DNA of 37,876 nt, taken from NCBI GenBank assembly GCA_017398585.1, contig JAFQFS010000016.1:1-37876 (forward strand). Reading direction: 5' to 3'. Position numbers and translations under genes: made by a program. Within the stretch, counting starts at the first letter, position 1. Each line of letters opens with the position of its first letter. Below are positions 7,428 through 15,772 of this stretch, piece after piece. The notes under the pieces were generated by a model, which was not told where the DNA came from, searched no databases, and saw only the letters and a list, made by a program, of their open reading frames with translations. Origin of the DNA: Clostridia bacterium (GTDB lineage Bacteria; Bacillota; Clostridia; Oscillospirales; CAG-272).

Positions 7428-10412
7428 TTACGGATTTACACCGTCGCTGTTGTCCGGATTCTCGGGTGTTTCGGGAACTTCCGGCTGTTCGGGCTGTTCC
7501 GGATTTTCGGGAGTTTCGGGGACTTCGGGAGTTTCAGGCTGTTCCGGTGTCTCCGGATTTTCGGGAGTTTCCGGTTCTTCCGGCTGCTCCGGCTGTTCCG
7601 GCTGCTCGGGCTGTTCCGGTACTTCGATCACTTCATAGGTGAAGTTCACGGCGAAGGACTTGCTGCCGATTCTGAAAGTGAGCTTATATTCGCCGTTTTC
7701 GAGGGCGATGGTTTCAGCAAGGGTCACTTCGAGGGTATTTTCCGCGCCGAACGCGATGGTGCTGCCGGTAAGGTCAATCTTATTTCCGTCCTTATCGGTC
7801 AGTTCGTTTACCGTCAGACGGCTGTCTGCAAAATTCGCAAGGTCAAAGTCGGGAGTTACGGTGATGGTCTGACCGTTCGCGGATGCGGTGAATTCCGGTG
7901 CGTCCGCTTCGAGGATGAAGGTGATCTGCCCCTTGTCGGAGAGGAACTCGACGTTCTTCATATAGAGGTCTGCGAGCTTCACTTCTTCGGTCTTGAAGGT
8001 ACCGTTGTCGTTAACGATGCGGAGAACCTTCATGCCTGCCGCATGGGTGTAGGTGGAGCCGTCGATGGAAACGGTACCGGAAGTATAGCCGGTCACGAAG
8101 CCGGTCACAACATGTTCGGACTTGTCGGTGGTGATGGTATCGTCGCTGCCGCAGCGGTAATCTTCGCCGACGATGAGGTCATCGGACTTAGAAAGTCTGG
8201 TTTCGATTTCATTGGATGCAAAGTTGTAGACAAGGTATTCGACGTAAGCCTTGCCGTCTTCGTAGACGAGACCGTTTTCCGCGAGGATTCTTACAAATTC
8301 CGCATTGCGGTCGTAGTTTCCGAGTTCACCGTCGCTGATGTACAGGTAACGGAGCGTTTCGACGGAACCGACTTCGTTGTTGAAGATTGCTGCGACGTAC
8401 GCACCGTCGCTGACGTGGATGGTGGATTCGTATTCACCGGTTCTCTGAAGGATGGTACCGCCGTCGTTCACAAGGATCACGGTGTTCTTGTCGGTGACAA
8501 AGCGGACGCTGTCAAGCCCCTTGACAGATGCGATGCTGTCGGCGTCGCCGCGGGAGATGGTGTAGTAGTTCTTGCCGCCGAGTTCGATTGCCGTGTTCTT
8601 TGCGGATTCGATGATGTACGCGATTTCGTCAAGGTCGTTCTGGTTCTGAACGAATTCGTTCTTGCCGGAGAGGAGAATGCCGTCTTCGGTTTCCGGTGCG
8701 ATGAGTTTGTATTCGTCGCCGGACTTGGTGTAGCGGTAGATCATGCCCGCTTCCGCGTCGGCGTTCTTGACGTAGATGTTCTGTTCCTTGCCGTCAACGA
8801 ACGCGGTCAGGACATAGCGGAAGCTGCCGTCTTCGTAGATGCGGTGTGCGTCGTCGAGAGCAATGAGGTATTCGCTGGAGTCGGAGAGGGTCACGCCTTC
8901 CGCGACTGCCACAACCGCGCCGTTGTGGATGACTGCGGTTACATTGGAACCGAGTTCGAGCTTTTCACGGATGGAGTCGGCGGAAATGCCTGCGGTCTTG
9001 TTGCCGAGGTTATAGGAATCGTCGCCGATGCGGACGCTGGACGAAGTGATGCGCTTTACGGTGCCGCTCACATAATCGAGCACTTCCGCGATGTGGAGTT
9101 CGGCGGTCTTTTCGTTGTGGTAGTAGAGGACGTAGTCGTCTTCTTCCGCCTCTGCTTCGTTGACGAAGTTGAGGTCGTTTTCCTTTTTGCCGTCCGCGAG
9201 GTTGATCTTGCCGTCGCTGTCGATTTCAAGGACATCCATTTCGAACATACGGATGAGGCCGCGCTTCGCGGTTTCTTCGCCGTTGTCGGAAAGGAGCGTA
9301 ATGCGGTAGAAGCCGAGGAGGTCGGAGAGCTCGTCGATGTCGTCGATCCGGTCAAGTCTGCCGTCTTCGTCGTAGGCATGCAGGATGAGTTCGTTGTTGT
9401 TGGTGGACAGTTCGTCGGAGTATTCGTCGACGAGGGTGTACTTCGTACCGCCGATTTCCACGGTGTCGCGGTCAGTGTCGATCTTCGCGGTGTCATAGGA
9501 CTTCGCGTCGGTCATCGGGACGGCGGAAAGAACGGAATGTTTGCCGTTCGACGTGCTGTAGATCACGCGGTAGGCGTGGCCGAGGTGGTCGTTGTCCGCG
9601 CCATCGAGATCCATCTGTTCGAACGGAACGGTCATATAGAAGGATTTGTCGTTTTCGTCGGTGCCGCGGAGGGTCACATAATCGTTCTTGACGGTGGTAT
9701 CGCCGTCAACGGAGTAATCGTTGGTGGAGACGAGAACGGCGTCGGTCATGCTGTAGTCGAACACTTCTTCGATGATGGACGTGGATTCGTAGTAGACATT
9801 GCCGTTCGCGGTGGTCTTGCCGATGAGGTATTCCGCGGTGAGCGCGTTGTACAGGATGACGGCGGTTTCCGCACGGGTGAGGGTTTCTTCGTAATCCACA
9901 TCTTCGAGACCGCGGTCAAGTCCGAGCTTGATTGCCGCGTTGATGTACGACCACGGGTAGTTTTCGTTCATCTTTTGGCTGTCCTGACCGAGGGCACGGA
10001 CGAGCATGGTCATGGCGTCCTGCTTGGTGATGCCGCCCTTCGGTTCAAAGGTGGTCTTCGACGTACCGAGGATGTAGCCGGCGGCGTTTGCCCAGGAAAT
10101 CGCGCCGTTGTAATAGGGTTCGTAGAGGTCGGTGAACCCGGTTGTGTTCACGCGGCCCGCGTCGTCGCGGCCGAGCATGAGACGGAACAGGAAGGCCGCC
10201 ATCTGTTCGCGGGTGACATATTCATTCGGAGAAAATTCTCCGTTCGAGGTGCCCTTGATGACGCCGATATCAGATAAAATGGAAATTTCGGTCTTTGCCT
10301 TGTGGTCGGAGTCAACGTCGTCATAGGTCTTTGCAAAGGTCATCGTACCGCTTCCGGCGACCATCAGTGCCGCCAGAGAGGTACTCAGAATCTTGTTTGT
10401 ACGATGATTCAT
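7428..10412 (-). CDS. Secreted surface protein with three S-layer homology domains
   Basis: A 994-residue protein with a signal peptide (Lys/Arg near the start, hydrophobic core, likely cleavage after TFA, residue 27). Three SLH domains follow at about residues 30-75, 88-140 and 152-198, including segments such as GTSNGEFSPNEYVTREQMA and GGITKQDAMTMLVRAL. SLH domains anchor proteins to pyruvylated wall polysaccharide. The long middle (200-830) is acidic and of unknown fold. An Ig-like beta domain at about 830-920 precedes a low-complexity tail of PEQ, PET, PEV and PEN repeats. There is no LPXTG or C-terminal membrane helix, so attachment is by the N-terminal SLH domains. GGAGG precedes the ATG, the promoter is at 10571-10599 and the terminator at 7367-7396, so it is a single-gene unit. 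It could be a main S-layer protein or a lesser wall protein. Confidence 0.88.
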   Translation of the reverse strand: MNHRTNKILSTSLAALMVAGSGTMTFAKTYDDVDSDHKAKTEISILSDIGVIKGTSNGEFSPNEYVTREQMAAFLFRLMLGRDDAGRVNTTGFTDLYEPYYNGAISWANAAGYILGTSKTTFEPKGGITKQDAMTMLVRALGQDSQKMNENYPWSYINAAIKLGLDRGLEDVDYEETLTRAETAVILYNALTAEYLIGKTTANGNVYYESTSIIEEVFDYSMTDAVLVSTNDYSVDGDTTVKNDYVTLRGTDENDKSFYMTVPFEQMDLDGADNDHLGHAYRVIYSTSNGKHSVLSAVPMTDAKSYDTAKIDTDRDTVEIGGTKYTLVDEYSDELSTNNNELILHAYDEDGRLDRIDDIDELSDLLGFYRITLLSDNGEETAKRGLIRMFEMDVLEIDSDGKINLADGKKENDLNFVNEAEAEEDDYVLYYHNEKTAELHIAEVLDYVSGTVKRITSSSVRIGDDSYNLGNKTAGISADSIREKLELGSNVTAVIHNGAVVAVAEGVTLSDSSEYLIALDDAHRIYEDGSFRYVLTAFVDGKEQNIYVKNADAEAGMIYRYTKSGDEYKLIAPETEDGILLSGKNEFVQNQNDLDEIAYIIESAKNTAIELGGKNYYTISRGDADSIASVKGLDSVRFVTDKNTVILVNDGGTILQRTGEYESTIHVSDGAYVAAIFNNEVGSVETLRYLYISDGELGNYDRNAEFVRILAENGLVYEDGKAYVEYLVYNFASNEIETRLSKSDDLIVGEDYRCGSDDTITTDKSEHVVTGFVTGYTSGTVSIDGSTYTHAAGMKVLRIVNDNGTFKTEEVKLADLYMKNVEFLSDKGQITFILEADAPEFTASANGQTITVTPDFDLANFADSRLTVNELTDKDGNKIDLTGSTIAFGAENTLEVTLAETIALENGEYKLTFRIGSKSFAVNFTYEVIEVPEQPEQPEQPEQPEEPETPENPETPEQPETPEVPETPENPEQPEQPEVPETPENPDNSDGVNP
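7440..7626 (-). repeat. Pro/Glu-rich low-complexity repeat inside the SLH gene
   Basis: About 60 codons encode tandem three-residue units PEQ, PET, PEV, PEN and PEE at the extreme C-terminus of the SLH protein. The DNA is a degenerate short tandem repeat (TTCCGG and GTTTCG units) and so may vary in length between strains. It would form an extended, negatively charged stalk or tail. Confidence 0.85.
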
Positions 10413-10441
10413 GGTATCCTCCGTGAGATTTGTTTTGCTCT

Positions 10442-10500
10442 CGGGGAGAACCTTTTTAAGGAAAAGGTTCTCCCCGACCCCCTTTCCAAAACCTTTTCAG
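10442..10500 (-). repeat. Hairpin-tail repeat, copy 4 (start side of SLH gene)
   Basis: The 14 bp perfect stem GGGGAGAACCTTTT with AAAAGGTTCTCCCC (10443-10475) ends 30 nt upstream of the SLH ATG, just before its ribosome binding site. The tail CCCCCTTTCC then AAAACCTTTTCAGAC points away. The promoter at 10571-10599 lies outside, so the element is transcribed in the 5' leader. Confidence 0.85.
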
Positions 10501-10570
10501 ACAAGAAGGATTATAAGGAAAGGGTTCTGTATCTTCTTTGGCGGAGCGTTCTTTCGTCCGCCGCGAGGAT

Positions 10571-10599
10571 ATGATACCACACGGAGAATTGAATTGCAA
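10571..10599 (-). promoter_or_regulatory. Promoter of the SLH protein gene
   Basis: On the minus strand TTGCAA (10594-10599) and TATCAT (10571-10576) are 17 bp apart. The leader of about 150 nt contains a small hairpin (GGCGGA with TCCGCC, near 10541-10563) and repeat copy 4. Nothing else is seen in the 10501-10665 spacer. Confidence 0.6.
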
Positions 10600-10665
10600 T
10601 GGGTTTTATGCAGATGCAACAATACTGTAATATAAATTCATTTCATTTTCATATATTTTGATAAT

Positions 10666-12021
10666 TCAGGTATCGGAGGAAGATTTTTCGACTTTGCGGA
10701 TGCGTTCGACCACGGCGAGATAGCGCGGATGACTGCGGATCGGGTCGAACCAGCTCGAACGGAAGCCTTCGCGCGGGATCTGCTGTTTGGTCAGACATCT
10801 GCAATACCAGTTCTGAGAATACCCGAGAGGAATGGAATAGGACTTACGGTAAATATGGTTGAAATCGCAGCTACGGTCAAAATGAACAGCGATAGCCACA
10901 ATCGTCTCCGTGTTCCAGTGAAGCAGCGGGGCGCGGTGGACGGAAATTCCGGCAAATTCCGGAGAACGGCATGTCATCTGCGGCAGTTTATCCGCATAAT
11001 AACCGTTCCGGTACTGTTCCGCGCCGCCCGGAAAATCATACGCCTGTTCAATCAGTGAGGCGCAGTCTTCAAGAACAGTCAGTGCGAGATCATGTTCCCC
11101 GCAGGCGGACAGCTGCGCGGCATAGAACAGACCGATGTCGAGCCGTACGGTAAACCACATGTCAAGCGTTCCGTCACCGGATACGGGATGCGCTTCGTCC
11201 GGATCAACCAAGTTGATATCGTGGAGCATCCGCAGTTTGCGGCGGCTCCGTTCGGCGCAGACAAACGGATCGAGTTCCGGAACATCGGGAAGACCGTCTT
11301 CCACTTCCGGCGGAATGACACCCTTCCATGCGGGATCCCATTCTTTGTAAAAGAAGGGGTTTCCGCGGTCAAAATACTCAAACAGATCGGTCATTTTCTG
11401 GATCGCACGGGTAATTCTGTATTCCGCGTCATCTTCTTTTGCGATCGCACGGGACATCAGAATCCCGTTGACCGAGAGATCGTACTGTCCGTCGATATGG
11501 TGTTCCTCCAGCAGATGTTCAAAATGCTCATCATCCTCCAGACCGATCATGGTATTGATCATCGATATTTTTGCCGCCTGTAATCTCCCATGTTTCAGAT
11601 ATTCCCCGATCAGCAGACGCAGTTCTTCCATGAATTTCGGGGATTCGGTCAGTTTTCCGGGACGAAGCGAAGTGAGCGAAAAATAAATCTGGTCGAATTC
11701 TTCAAGGTATTCGTAGCGGAGCAGGCGCATGAGCGAGACAATCTCGTCCACATCGCCGCCTGCAAGGGTCTTGCGGAATTTTTCTTCCATTTCCCGTTTT
11801 GACAGTTTTTCGTTTTCCGCTCCATACCCGATCAGGTCGTCCATCGTGACGGAGAACAGCCGCGCCATCGTCGGCAGATGCTCCATGTCGGGGTATCCGT
11901 TTCCGGATTCCCAGCGGCTGACGGACTGATACGATACGCCGAGGCGGTCGGCGAGCTGCTCCTGCGTCCAGTCGATGCGCTTGCGGTATTTGCGGATGTT
12001 TTCACCGAGATTCAGTTTCAT
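10666..12021 (-). CDS. XRE-family transcriptional regulator with long helical C-terminal domain
   Basis: The 451-residue protein starts with a helix-turn-helix of the XRE/HTH_3 type (residues about 6-62: NIRKYRKRIDWTQEQLADRL, then SYQSVSRWESGNGYPD). The remaining 380 residues are alpha-helical in character and may be TPR-like, with WFDPIRSHPRYLAVVERI at the end. The gene at 15788-17068 is a paralog with the same layout and matching C-terminal segments. The effector is unknown. AGGAGG lies 8-9 nt before the ATG and a promoter is likely at 12054-12082. There is no obvious terminator and no repeat copy at its 3' end. Confidence 0.85.
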   Translation of the reverse strand: MKLNLGENIRKYRKRIDWTQEQLADRLGVSYQSVSRWESGNGYPDMEHLPTMARLFSVTMDDLIGYGAENEKLSKREMEEKFRKTLAGGDVDEIVSLMRLLRYEYLEEFDQIYFSLTSLRPGKLTESPKFMEELRLLIGEYLKHGRLQAAKISMINTMIGLEDDEHFEHLLEEHHIDGQYDLSVNGILMSRAIAKEDDAEYRITRAIQKMTDLFEYFDRGNPFFYKEWDPAWKGVIPPEVEDGLPDVPELDPFVCAERSRRKLRMLHDINLVDPDEAHPVSGDGTLDMWFTVRLDIGLFYAAQLSACGEHDLALTVLEDCASLIEQAYDFPGGAEQYRNGYYADKLPQMTCRSPEFAGISVHRAPLLHWNTETIVAIAVHFDRSCDFNHIYRKSYSIPLGYSQNWYCRCLTKQQIPREGFRSSWFDPIRSHPRYLAVVERIRKVEKSSSDT

Positions 12022-12053
12022 GAGGAAATTCCTCCTTTGGATTTGATGAATTC

Positions 12054-12082
12054 AGTATACCATGGAAATGCGGAAAAAACAA
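12054..12082 (-). promoter_or_regulatory. Probable promoter of the first XRE gene
   Basis: TATACT (12054-12059, minus strand) is preceded at 17 bp by TTGTTT (12077-12082). The -10 box is good and the -35 box weaker. Confidence 0.45.
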
Positions 12083-12104
12083 GCGCGCCGTTTCTGCATG
12101 AAAA

Positions 12105-12132
12105 TTCCCGGAAAACGAGAATTTTCCGGGAA
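12105..12132 (-). terminator. Intrinsic terminator after the PSP1-like gene
   Basis: TTCCCGGAAAA and TTTTCCGGGAA form an 11 bp stem with a 6 nt loop, followed on the minus strand by TTTT. It lies 8 nt after the stop of the PSP1-like gene. Confidence 0.7.
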
Positions 12133-12140
12133 GGGTAAAT

Positions 12141-12827
12141 TTATTCTTTGCTCTGATGAAGCTCAATTTTGCAATGAAATTTCATCGCAAGTGCTTTCAC
12201 CAGTTCGCGGAGATCCAAAGACTCCTCGGAAGTATACGTGATGCAGAGTTTCATCCGGTCGCCGGTATACACCGCATCGATCAGTTTCATATTGAGACCG
12301 TACTCCGTGATTTTCTCATTGCAGAACGCAATAACTTCCACTGCCGTTTCGGGTTTCGCGGAATCCTGTTCCGTTTTCTCGGGGACAAAGTCCGGCAGTT
12401 CCAGCGCCCATTCATACAGGTCCTTCATGGTTTCAAGAATCCGACGCGCTTTTTCAAAAAACTGATTTTCGGCAGCACTCGTGACCGGATGATCCTTCTC
12501 TATCACCAACCGCGGTCTCGGAGCGGATGTATTCTGCGTTGACGTAAAATCGTGAGGAAGGGACGGCAGAGTGATTCCTTCCTCAAACATGATATAGCTC
12601 CTTACAAAATTGCCGCTTTCATAATATCCTTTTTCCTTGCTTGTATCGATAAACAGCCAGTTGTCATTCAGCGGATGTCCGGAACAGCAGAATCTTGTGG
12701 TATAGCCCTTCTGATTCAATACCTGTATCGTCGGTGCGATCCACTCATCAATGTCGATAAAATCTTCCGGGACGATATTCTGGTCGTTGTGGTATATTTT
12801 GAATGTATCTCTGTGCATAACTGCCAT
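12141..12827 (-). CDS. Two-part protein: CCSGH-containing N-domain plus PSP1 (RicT/YaaT)-like C-domain
   Basis: A 228-residue protein. The last 65 residues (about 163-228) resemble the PSP1 C-terminal domain of RicT/YaaT: NEKITEYGLNMKLIDAVYTG, then DLRELVKALAMKFHCKIELHQ, matching the family pattern (L-MKLID-EYT ... D-RELVK-LA--F---IEL-Q). RicT acts with RicA and RicF in RNA processing and sporulation control in B. subtilis. The N-terminal part (about 20-60) has EWIAPTIQVLNQKGYTTRF followed by CCSGH, a motif I associate with small proteins of unknown function. The middle is acidic and variable. The cysteines could bind metal, but RicT's own cysteine set is not evident. A strong promoter (12891-12919), GGGAGGTGA ribosome binding site and terminator make it a single-gene unit. 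The function is unknown. Confidence 0.7.
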   Translation of the reverse strand: MAVMHRDTFKIYHNDQNIVPEDFIDIDEWIAPTIQVLNQKGYTTRFCCSGHPLNDNWLFIDTSKEKGYYESGNFVRSYIMFEEGITLPSLPHDFTSTQNTSAPRPRLVIEKDHPVTSAAENQFFEKARRILETMKDLYEWALELPDFVPEKTEQDSAKPETAVEVIAFCNEKITEYGLNMKLIDAVYTGDRMKLCITYTSEESLDLRELVKALAMKFHCKIELHQSKE

Positions 12828-12890
12828 GATGTTATGTCACCTCCCTGTATTACAGTATTGTATCGGCAGGAAGAACTCCTGCCCGAATCC

Positions 12891-12919
12891 AGTATAACAT
12901 ATGTTTTTTCGTTTGTCAA
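12891..12919 (-). promoter_or_regulatory. Strong promoter of the PSP1-like gene
   Basis: TTGACA (12914-12919) and TATACT (12891-12896) on the minus strand are 17 bp apart. The leader of about 60 nt holds a hairpin (GGCAGGA with TCCTGCC, 12866-12884) and the palindrome CTGTATTACAG (12845-12855) just before the ribosome binding site, a possible regulatory site. Confidence 0.75.
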
Positions 12920-13017
12920 TCACGCAATCGTGGAGAAAAACTCGCGTCTTCCAAGAAAACGACGAACGGATATCCGCAAATATTGACAGATTTCACTCAC
13001 AAAAATGCAGAAAAAGG

Positions 13018-13046
13018 TTGATAATCCGGCAGGAATCTTGTATAAT
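13018..13046 (+). promoter_or_regulatory. Promoter of the M28 peptidase gene
   Basis: TTGATA (13018-13023) and TATAAT (13041-13046) are 17 bp apart, with AAAGGAC 9 nt before the ATG at 13090. It is divergent from the promoter of the PSP1-like gene, and about 100 bp of AT-rich DNA with no other clear feature lies between them. Confidence 0.7.
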
Positions 13047-13089
13047 AGGCATAACATGAATTTTATTTTCCCGAAAGGACATTTTTCTC

Positions 13090-14310
13090 ATGACTGCTGA
13101 ACAGATTATGAAAATCTTCCGCGACACCGCGTACGTACACACCGGTGGTTCCGCCGAAGAACTCCGGGCGGCTAACTATCTCAAGGACTGCTGTGCGGAA
13201 CTCGGACTGGAAGCACATCTCGAAACCTTCGAAGTACAGATGGCAACGATGAAGACCGCGAAGCTCATCGCGGACGGCGTTGAAATCGAATGCAAGGGCT
13301 ATCTGAACTGCGGCTGCCACGAAGTGGAAGCTCCCTTCATGTACATGCCGTCGAACGACAAGGTTTCCATGTCCCAGGTCAAGGGCAAGATCGTGATGCT
13401 CGACACCGGCATGGGCGCGTGGACCTACAAGGATCTCTGCGAAAACGGCGCGGCCGGCTTCATCACCTACGACGGCAATGCGAACTATGTGGACTGGGAC
13501 ATCGACCAGAAGGAACTGCGTTCCTTTGTACGCGCGGACAATCCGAAGCTCCCCGGCGTGAACATCAACGCAAAGAACGCGATCCAGCTCGTGAACAAGG
13601 ACACCAAGACCGTCAAGATCGTGATCGATCAGGACGAATACGTTGGCGAATCCCGCAATGTTGTCTTTGATATGCCCGGCGAAATCCCGGAAACCATCGT
13701 CTTCACCGCGCACTACGATACCACATCCCTCTCTCAGGGTGCCTACGACAACATGTCCGGCAGCATCGGTCTGCTCGGCATCGCGGAATACTTCCTGAGC
13801 CATCCGCACCGCTACAGCCTGCGCTTCATCTTCTGCGGCAGCGAAGAACGCGGTCTGCTCGGCTCCAAGGCTTACGTTGCGGCGCATGAAGAAGAACTCA
13901 AGAACATCGCAATGTGCATCAACCTCGACATGATCGGCTCCATCATGGGCAGATTTATCGCGTGCTGCACTTCCGAAAACGAACTCGTCGGCTACACTGC
14001 ATACCTCGGTCACGAAAAGGGCTTCCAGGTTGCGCCGTATCAGGACGTTTATTCCAGCGACTCCACCCCGTTCGCAGACAAGGGTATCCCGGCGATCTCC
14101 TTTGCACGTGCGGCCGGCGGCGCCGTTGCGACCATCCACAATTCCTACGACACCATGGCTCTCATGAAGGCCGAACACATGCTCGGCGACATCGACTTCA
14201 TCTGCGCCTTCTCCGACCGTATGGCAAACGCCGTACGCTGCCCCGTCAAGCGCGAAATGCCCGACAACATGAAGGAAAAACTCGACCGCTATTTACTGAG
14301 AAAGAGATAA
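13090..14310 (+). CDS. M28-family zinc metallopeptidase (aminopeptidase type)
   Basis: The 406-residue protein has the metal and catalytic residues of the M28 family: His 208 (TAHYDT), Asp 220 (GAYDNMSG), the Glu pair 252-253 (GSEERGLLGS), Asp 280 (NLDMIG) and His 350 (IHNSYD). A protease-associated-like domain seems to be inserted at about residues 85-170 (KGKIVMLDTG ... GAAGFITYDG). There is no signal peptide, so it is probably cytoplasmic and hydrolyses peptides from the N-terminus. It is transcribed alone from its own promoter. Codon use is strongly biased to C-ending codons and AAG, more than in its neighbours, which suggests high expression. It ends in repeat copy 5 and a bidirectional terminator. 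Confidence 0.9.
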   Translation: MTAEQIMKIFRDTAYVHTGGSAEELRAANYLKDCCAELGLEAHLETFEVQMATMKTAKLIADGVEIECKGYLNCGCHEVEAPFMYMPSNDKVSMSQVKGKIVMLDTGMGAWTYKDLCENGAAGFITYDGNANYVDWDIDQKELRSFVRADNPKLPGVNINAKNAIQLVNKDTKTVKIVIDQDEYVGESRNVVFDMPGEIPETIVFTAHYDTTSLSQGAYDNMSGSIGLLGIAEYFLSHPHRYSLRFIFCGSEERGLLGSKAYVAAHEEELKNIAMCINLDMIGSIMGRFIACCTSENELVGYTAYLGHEKGFQVAPYQDVYSSDSTPFADKGIPAISFARAAGGAVATIHNSYDTMALMKAEHMLGDIDFICAFSDRMANAVRCPVKREMPDNMKEKLDRYLLRKR

Positions 14311-14317
14311 AGTTTTT

Positions 14318-14375
14318 CGGGAAAACCTTTTTCTCGAAAAAGGTTTTCCCGAACCCTTTCCGAAAAGCTTTAATC
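14318..14375 (+). repeat. Hairpin-tail repeat, copy 5 (stop side of M28 gene)
   Basis: GGGAAAACCTTTTT and AAAAAGGTTTTCCC form a 14 bp stem with a CTCG loop, starting 7 nt after the stop codon. The tail GAACCCTTTCC then GAAAAGCTTTAATCTAT points away from the gene. Confidence 0.85.
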
Positions 14376-14388
14376 TATAAAAGAAAAT

Positions 14389-14425
14389 GGAGATACTTCA
14401 GATTTGAAGTATCTCCTGTTTTTTT
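14389..14425. terminator. Bidirectional intrinsic terminator between convergent genes
   Basis: GGAGATACTTCA and TGAAGTATCTCC (14389-14400 and 14405-14416) form a 12 bp stem with a GATT loop. A T run follows on the + strand and an A-rich run precedes it, so it can end both the M28 gene (+) and the metallophosphoesterase gene (-), whose stop codon overlaps the T run. Confidence 0.8.
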
Positions 14426-15551
14426 ATGGGGTGATGGTTTGGTTCAGGGGGATGGTCTGCGGGCTTTCGTAGGTGCGGGCGTCGGGGGTGATGGGGGTGA
14501 GATTTGCTTCATCGAGGTGGGTATTGCTGACGCCCGGAGATTTGAGAGCATGGAGTCCGTCGGCGGTATAGCGTTCGATGGTGACGGAATCGTCCGTGAT
14601 CTGAAAGACTGTCATGGAGAGGTCGGTTTCCGCTCCGGCGTTGACGTTGTGGTAATAGCCGGTATAGCCGGCGTTGAGGTAGGTGAACGCGAGGGTTTCC
14701 TCCTTAAAGTCCTTATGGCTCGACTGCGCAACACGGATAATATCGCCTTTGGTGAGGTAAACAGCAGAGCCGCCGAGGTAGTCGTCCCAGCCTTTCGAAT
14801 GGTTATGACCGAAGAGGTAGAAAATGTTCAGTCCGGCTTCGGCGGCAGGGTTGATGACATCAAAGATGAAATTCGCGTAGCGGGCGTCGTTCTGGAGGTA
14901 GGTGCGCATGCTGTAATGGAGCGGAAGATGCGCGAGGATGAAGATGGGTTTGGCATAGTTCTGTTCGATTTTTTCGTCAAGGTAGGCTTTCAGCCGCTCC
15001 GAAACGTCGATGACGGGTTGTTTTTTCTTGTTGTACCACATATAATCGTCGTTGTGGATGATAAAAACGCCGAAATCGTCGGTATCGTTTGCGCCGCCGG
15101 GGGACAGCCCGGGGGTATCGGCGGGGTCATGGTTGCCCTGAACGACAATGAAATCGTCCTTTTCCATATCGAATTTCCGCTGTACCGCTTTGCGGAGAGT
15201 ATACAGTCCGGGAACGGAGCCGTCGAACGCCCAGTTGTAGTCGCCGCAGAAGAAGGCGCCGTCGGCGCGGTCATAGCCGGCATCGCGGATTTCACCGAGG
15301 ATTTCCTTCACCGTCTGTACAGCGGTTTCGTGTCCGGAGGAATGCTGAAGATCGGAACAGGCGATCAGCACGATGGGGTCGTCGGTGATGCCCGGTTCCG
15401 GCGTGAAGAGGTCGACAAGGGACTGCAGCGGAGTTTTCGAGGCGGTTTCCGCAGTGGCTGCGGCAGACGATTCCGGTGCGACCGGATCGGTCTGACAGGA
15501 CATCAGACAGAGCGCGGCAAGTGCGGCGGCGAGAAGACGGGTGAATTTCAT
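14424..15551 (-). CDS. Lipoprotein metallophosphoesterase (calcineurin-like)
   Basis: The start is placed at ATG 15551, where AGGAGG is well spaced; a longer frame to 15617 runs into the repeat. The resulting 375-residue protein begins with a lipoprotein signal peptide: KFTRLLAAALAALCLMSCQ, lipobox LMSC with Cys 19. The phosphoesterase motifs follow in order: SDLQH (a variant of the usual D-H), GDYNWA, QGNHDP, LAHLPLH and FGHNHSKGW. It would be anchored to the outer face of the membrane and cleave phosphomonoesters or diesters with two metal ions. The substrate is unknown. Degenerate repeat copy 6a lies 19 nt upstream of the ATG. Confidence 0.88.
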   Translation of the reverse strand: MKFTRLLAAALAALCLMSCQTDPVAPESSAAATAETASKTPLQSLVDLFTPEPGITDDPIVLIACSDLQHSSGHETAVQTVKEILGEIRDAGYDRADGAFFCGDYNWAFDGSVPGLYTLRKAVQRKFDMEKDDFIVVQGNHDPADTPGLSPGGANDTDDFGVFIIHNDDYMWYNKKKQPVIDVSERLKAYLDEKIEQNYAKPIFILAHLPLHYSMRTYLQNDARYANFIFDVINPAAEAGLNIFYLFGHNHSKGWDDYLGGSAVYLTKGDIIRVAQSSHKDFKEETLAFTYLNAGYTGYYHNVNAGAETDLSMTVFQITDDSVTIERYTADGLHALKSPGVSNTHLDEANLTPITPDARTYESPQTIPLNQTITP

Positions 15552-15570
15552 AGGATTCCTCCTTGACGAA

Positions 15571-15628
15571 GGGGAGTTTTTTAACGTGAGTTCGACGGAG
15601 TTCTCGTCCCCTTTCAAAAAACTTCAAA
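15571..15628 (-). repeat. Hairpin-tail repeat, copy 6a (degenerate, start side)
   Basis: The tail is well kept (CGTCCCCTTTC then AAAAAACTTCAAACT on the + strand). The hairpin part is reduced to GGGGAGTTTTTT and has been replaced by CGTGAGTTCGACGG (15585-15598), which is an exact inverted copy of 15770-15783. It lies 19 nt upstream of the lipoprotein ATG. Confidence 0.6.
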
Positions 15629-15700
15629 CTGGACAAAATGACAAAGTTTGTGTGGAGTTGTTGTTGGATTTGCACTGCATCTTGTTCCTTTATTTACCTG

Positions 15701-15772
15701 AAAGTTTTGAAAAGGGGTTCGGACGAGTCTGCTGCGCAGCCTCAGAAACTTTTTTCAAAAAGTTTTTCCCCG
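15701..15772 (-). repeat. Hairpin-tail repeat, copy 6b (stop side of second XRE gene), with insert
   Basis: On the minus strand the hairpin GGGGAAAAACTTTTT with AAAAAAGTTT starts 16 nt after the XRE stop. A 26 nt module (CTGAG-GCTGCGCAGCAG-ACTCGTCCG) comes next, nearly the same as in copy 3, followed by the tail AACCCCTTTTC and AAAACTTTCAG. The 15629-15700 spacer between copies 6a and 6b holds nothing I can name. Confidence 0.8.

Noticed and set aside
7440-7626. Short tandem repeats that could look like a CRISPR or minisatellite
   Set aside because: They are in frame and encode the Pro/Glu tail of the SLH protein; there are no spacers or uniform direct repeats.
6534-10277. A 1247-codon open frame on the + strand opposite the PHP and SLH genes
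   Set aside because: It is antisense to two well-recognised genes, has low-complexity V/D/G/F-rich sequence with no domain, spans two genes and a terminator, and arises because TTA, CTA and TCA codons are rare in the true genes.
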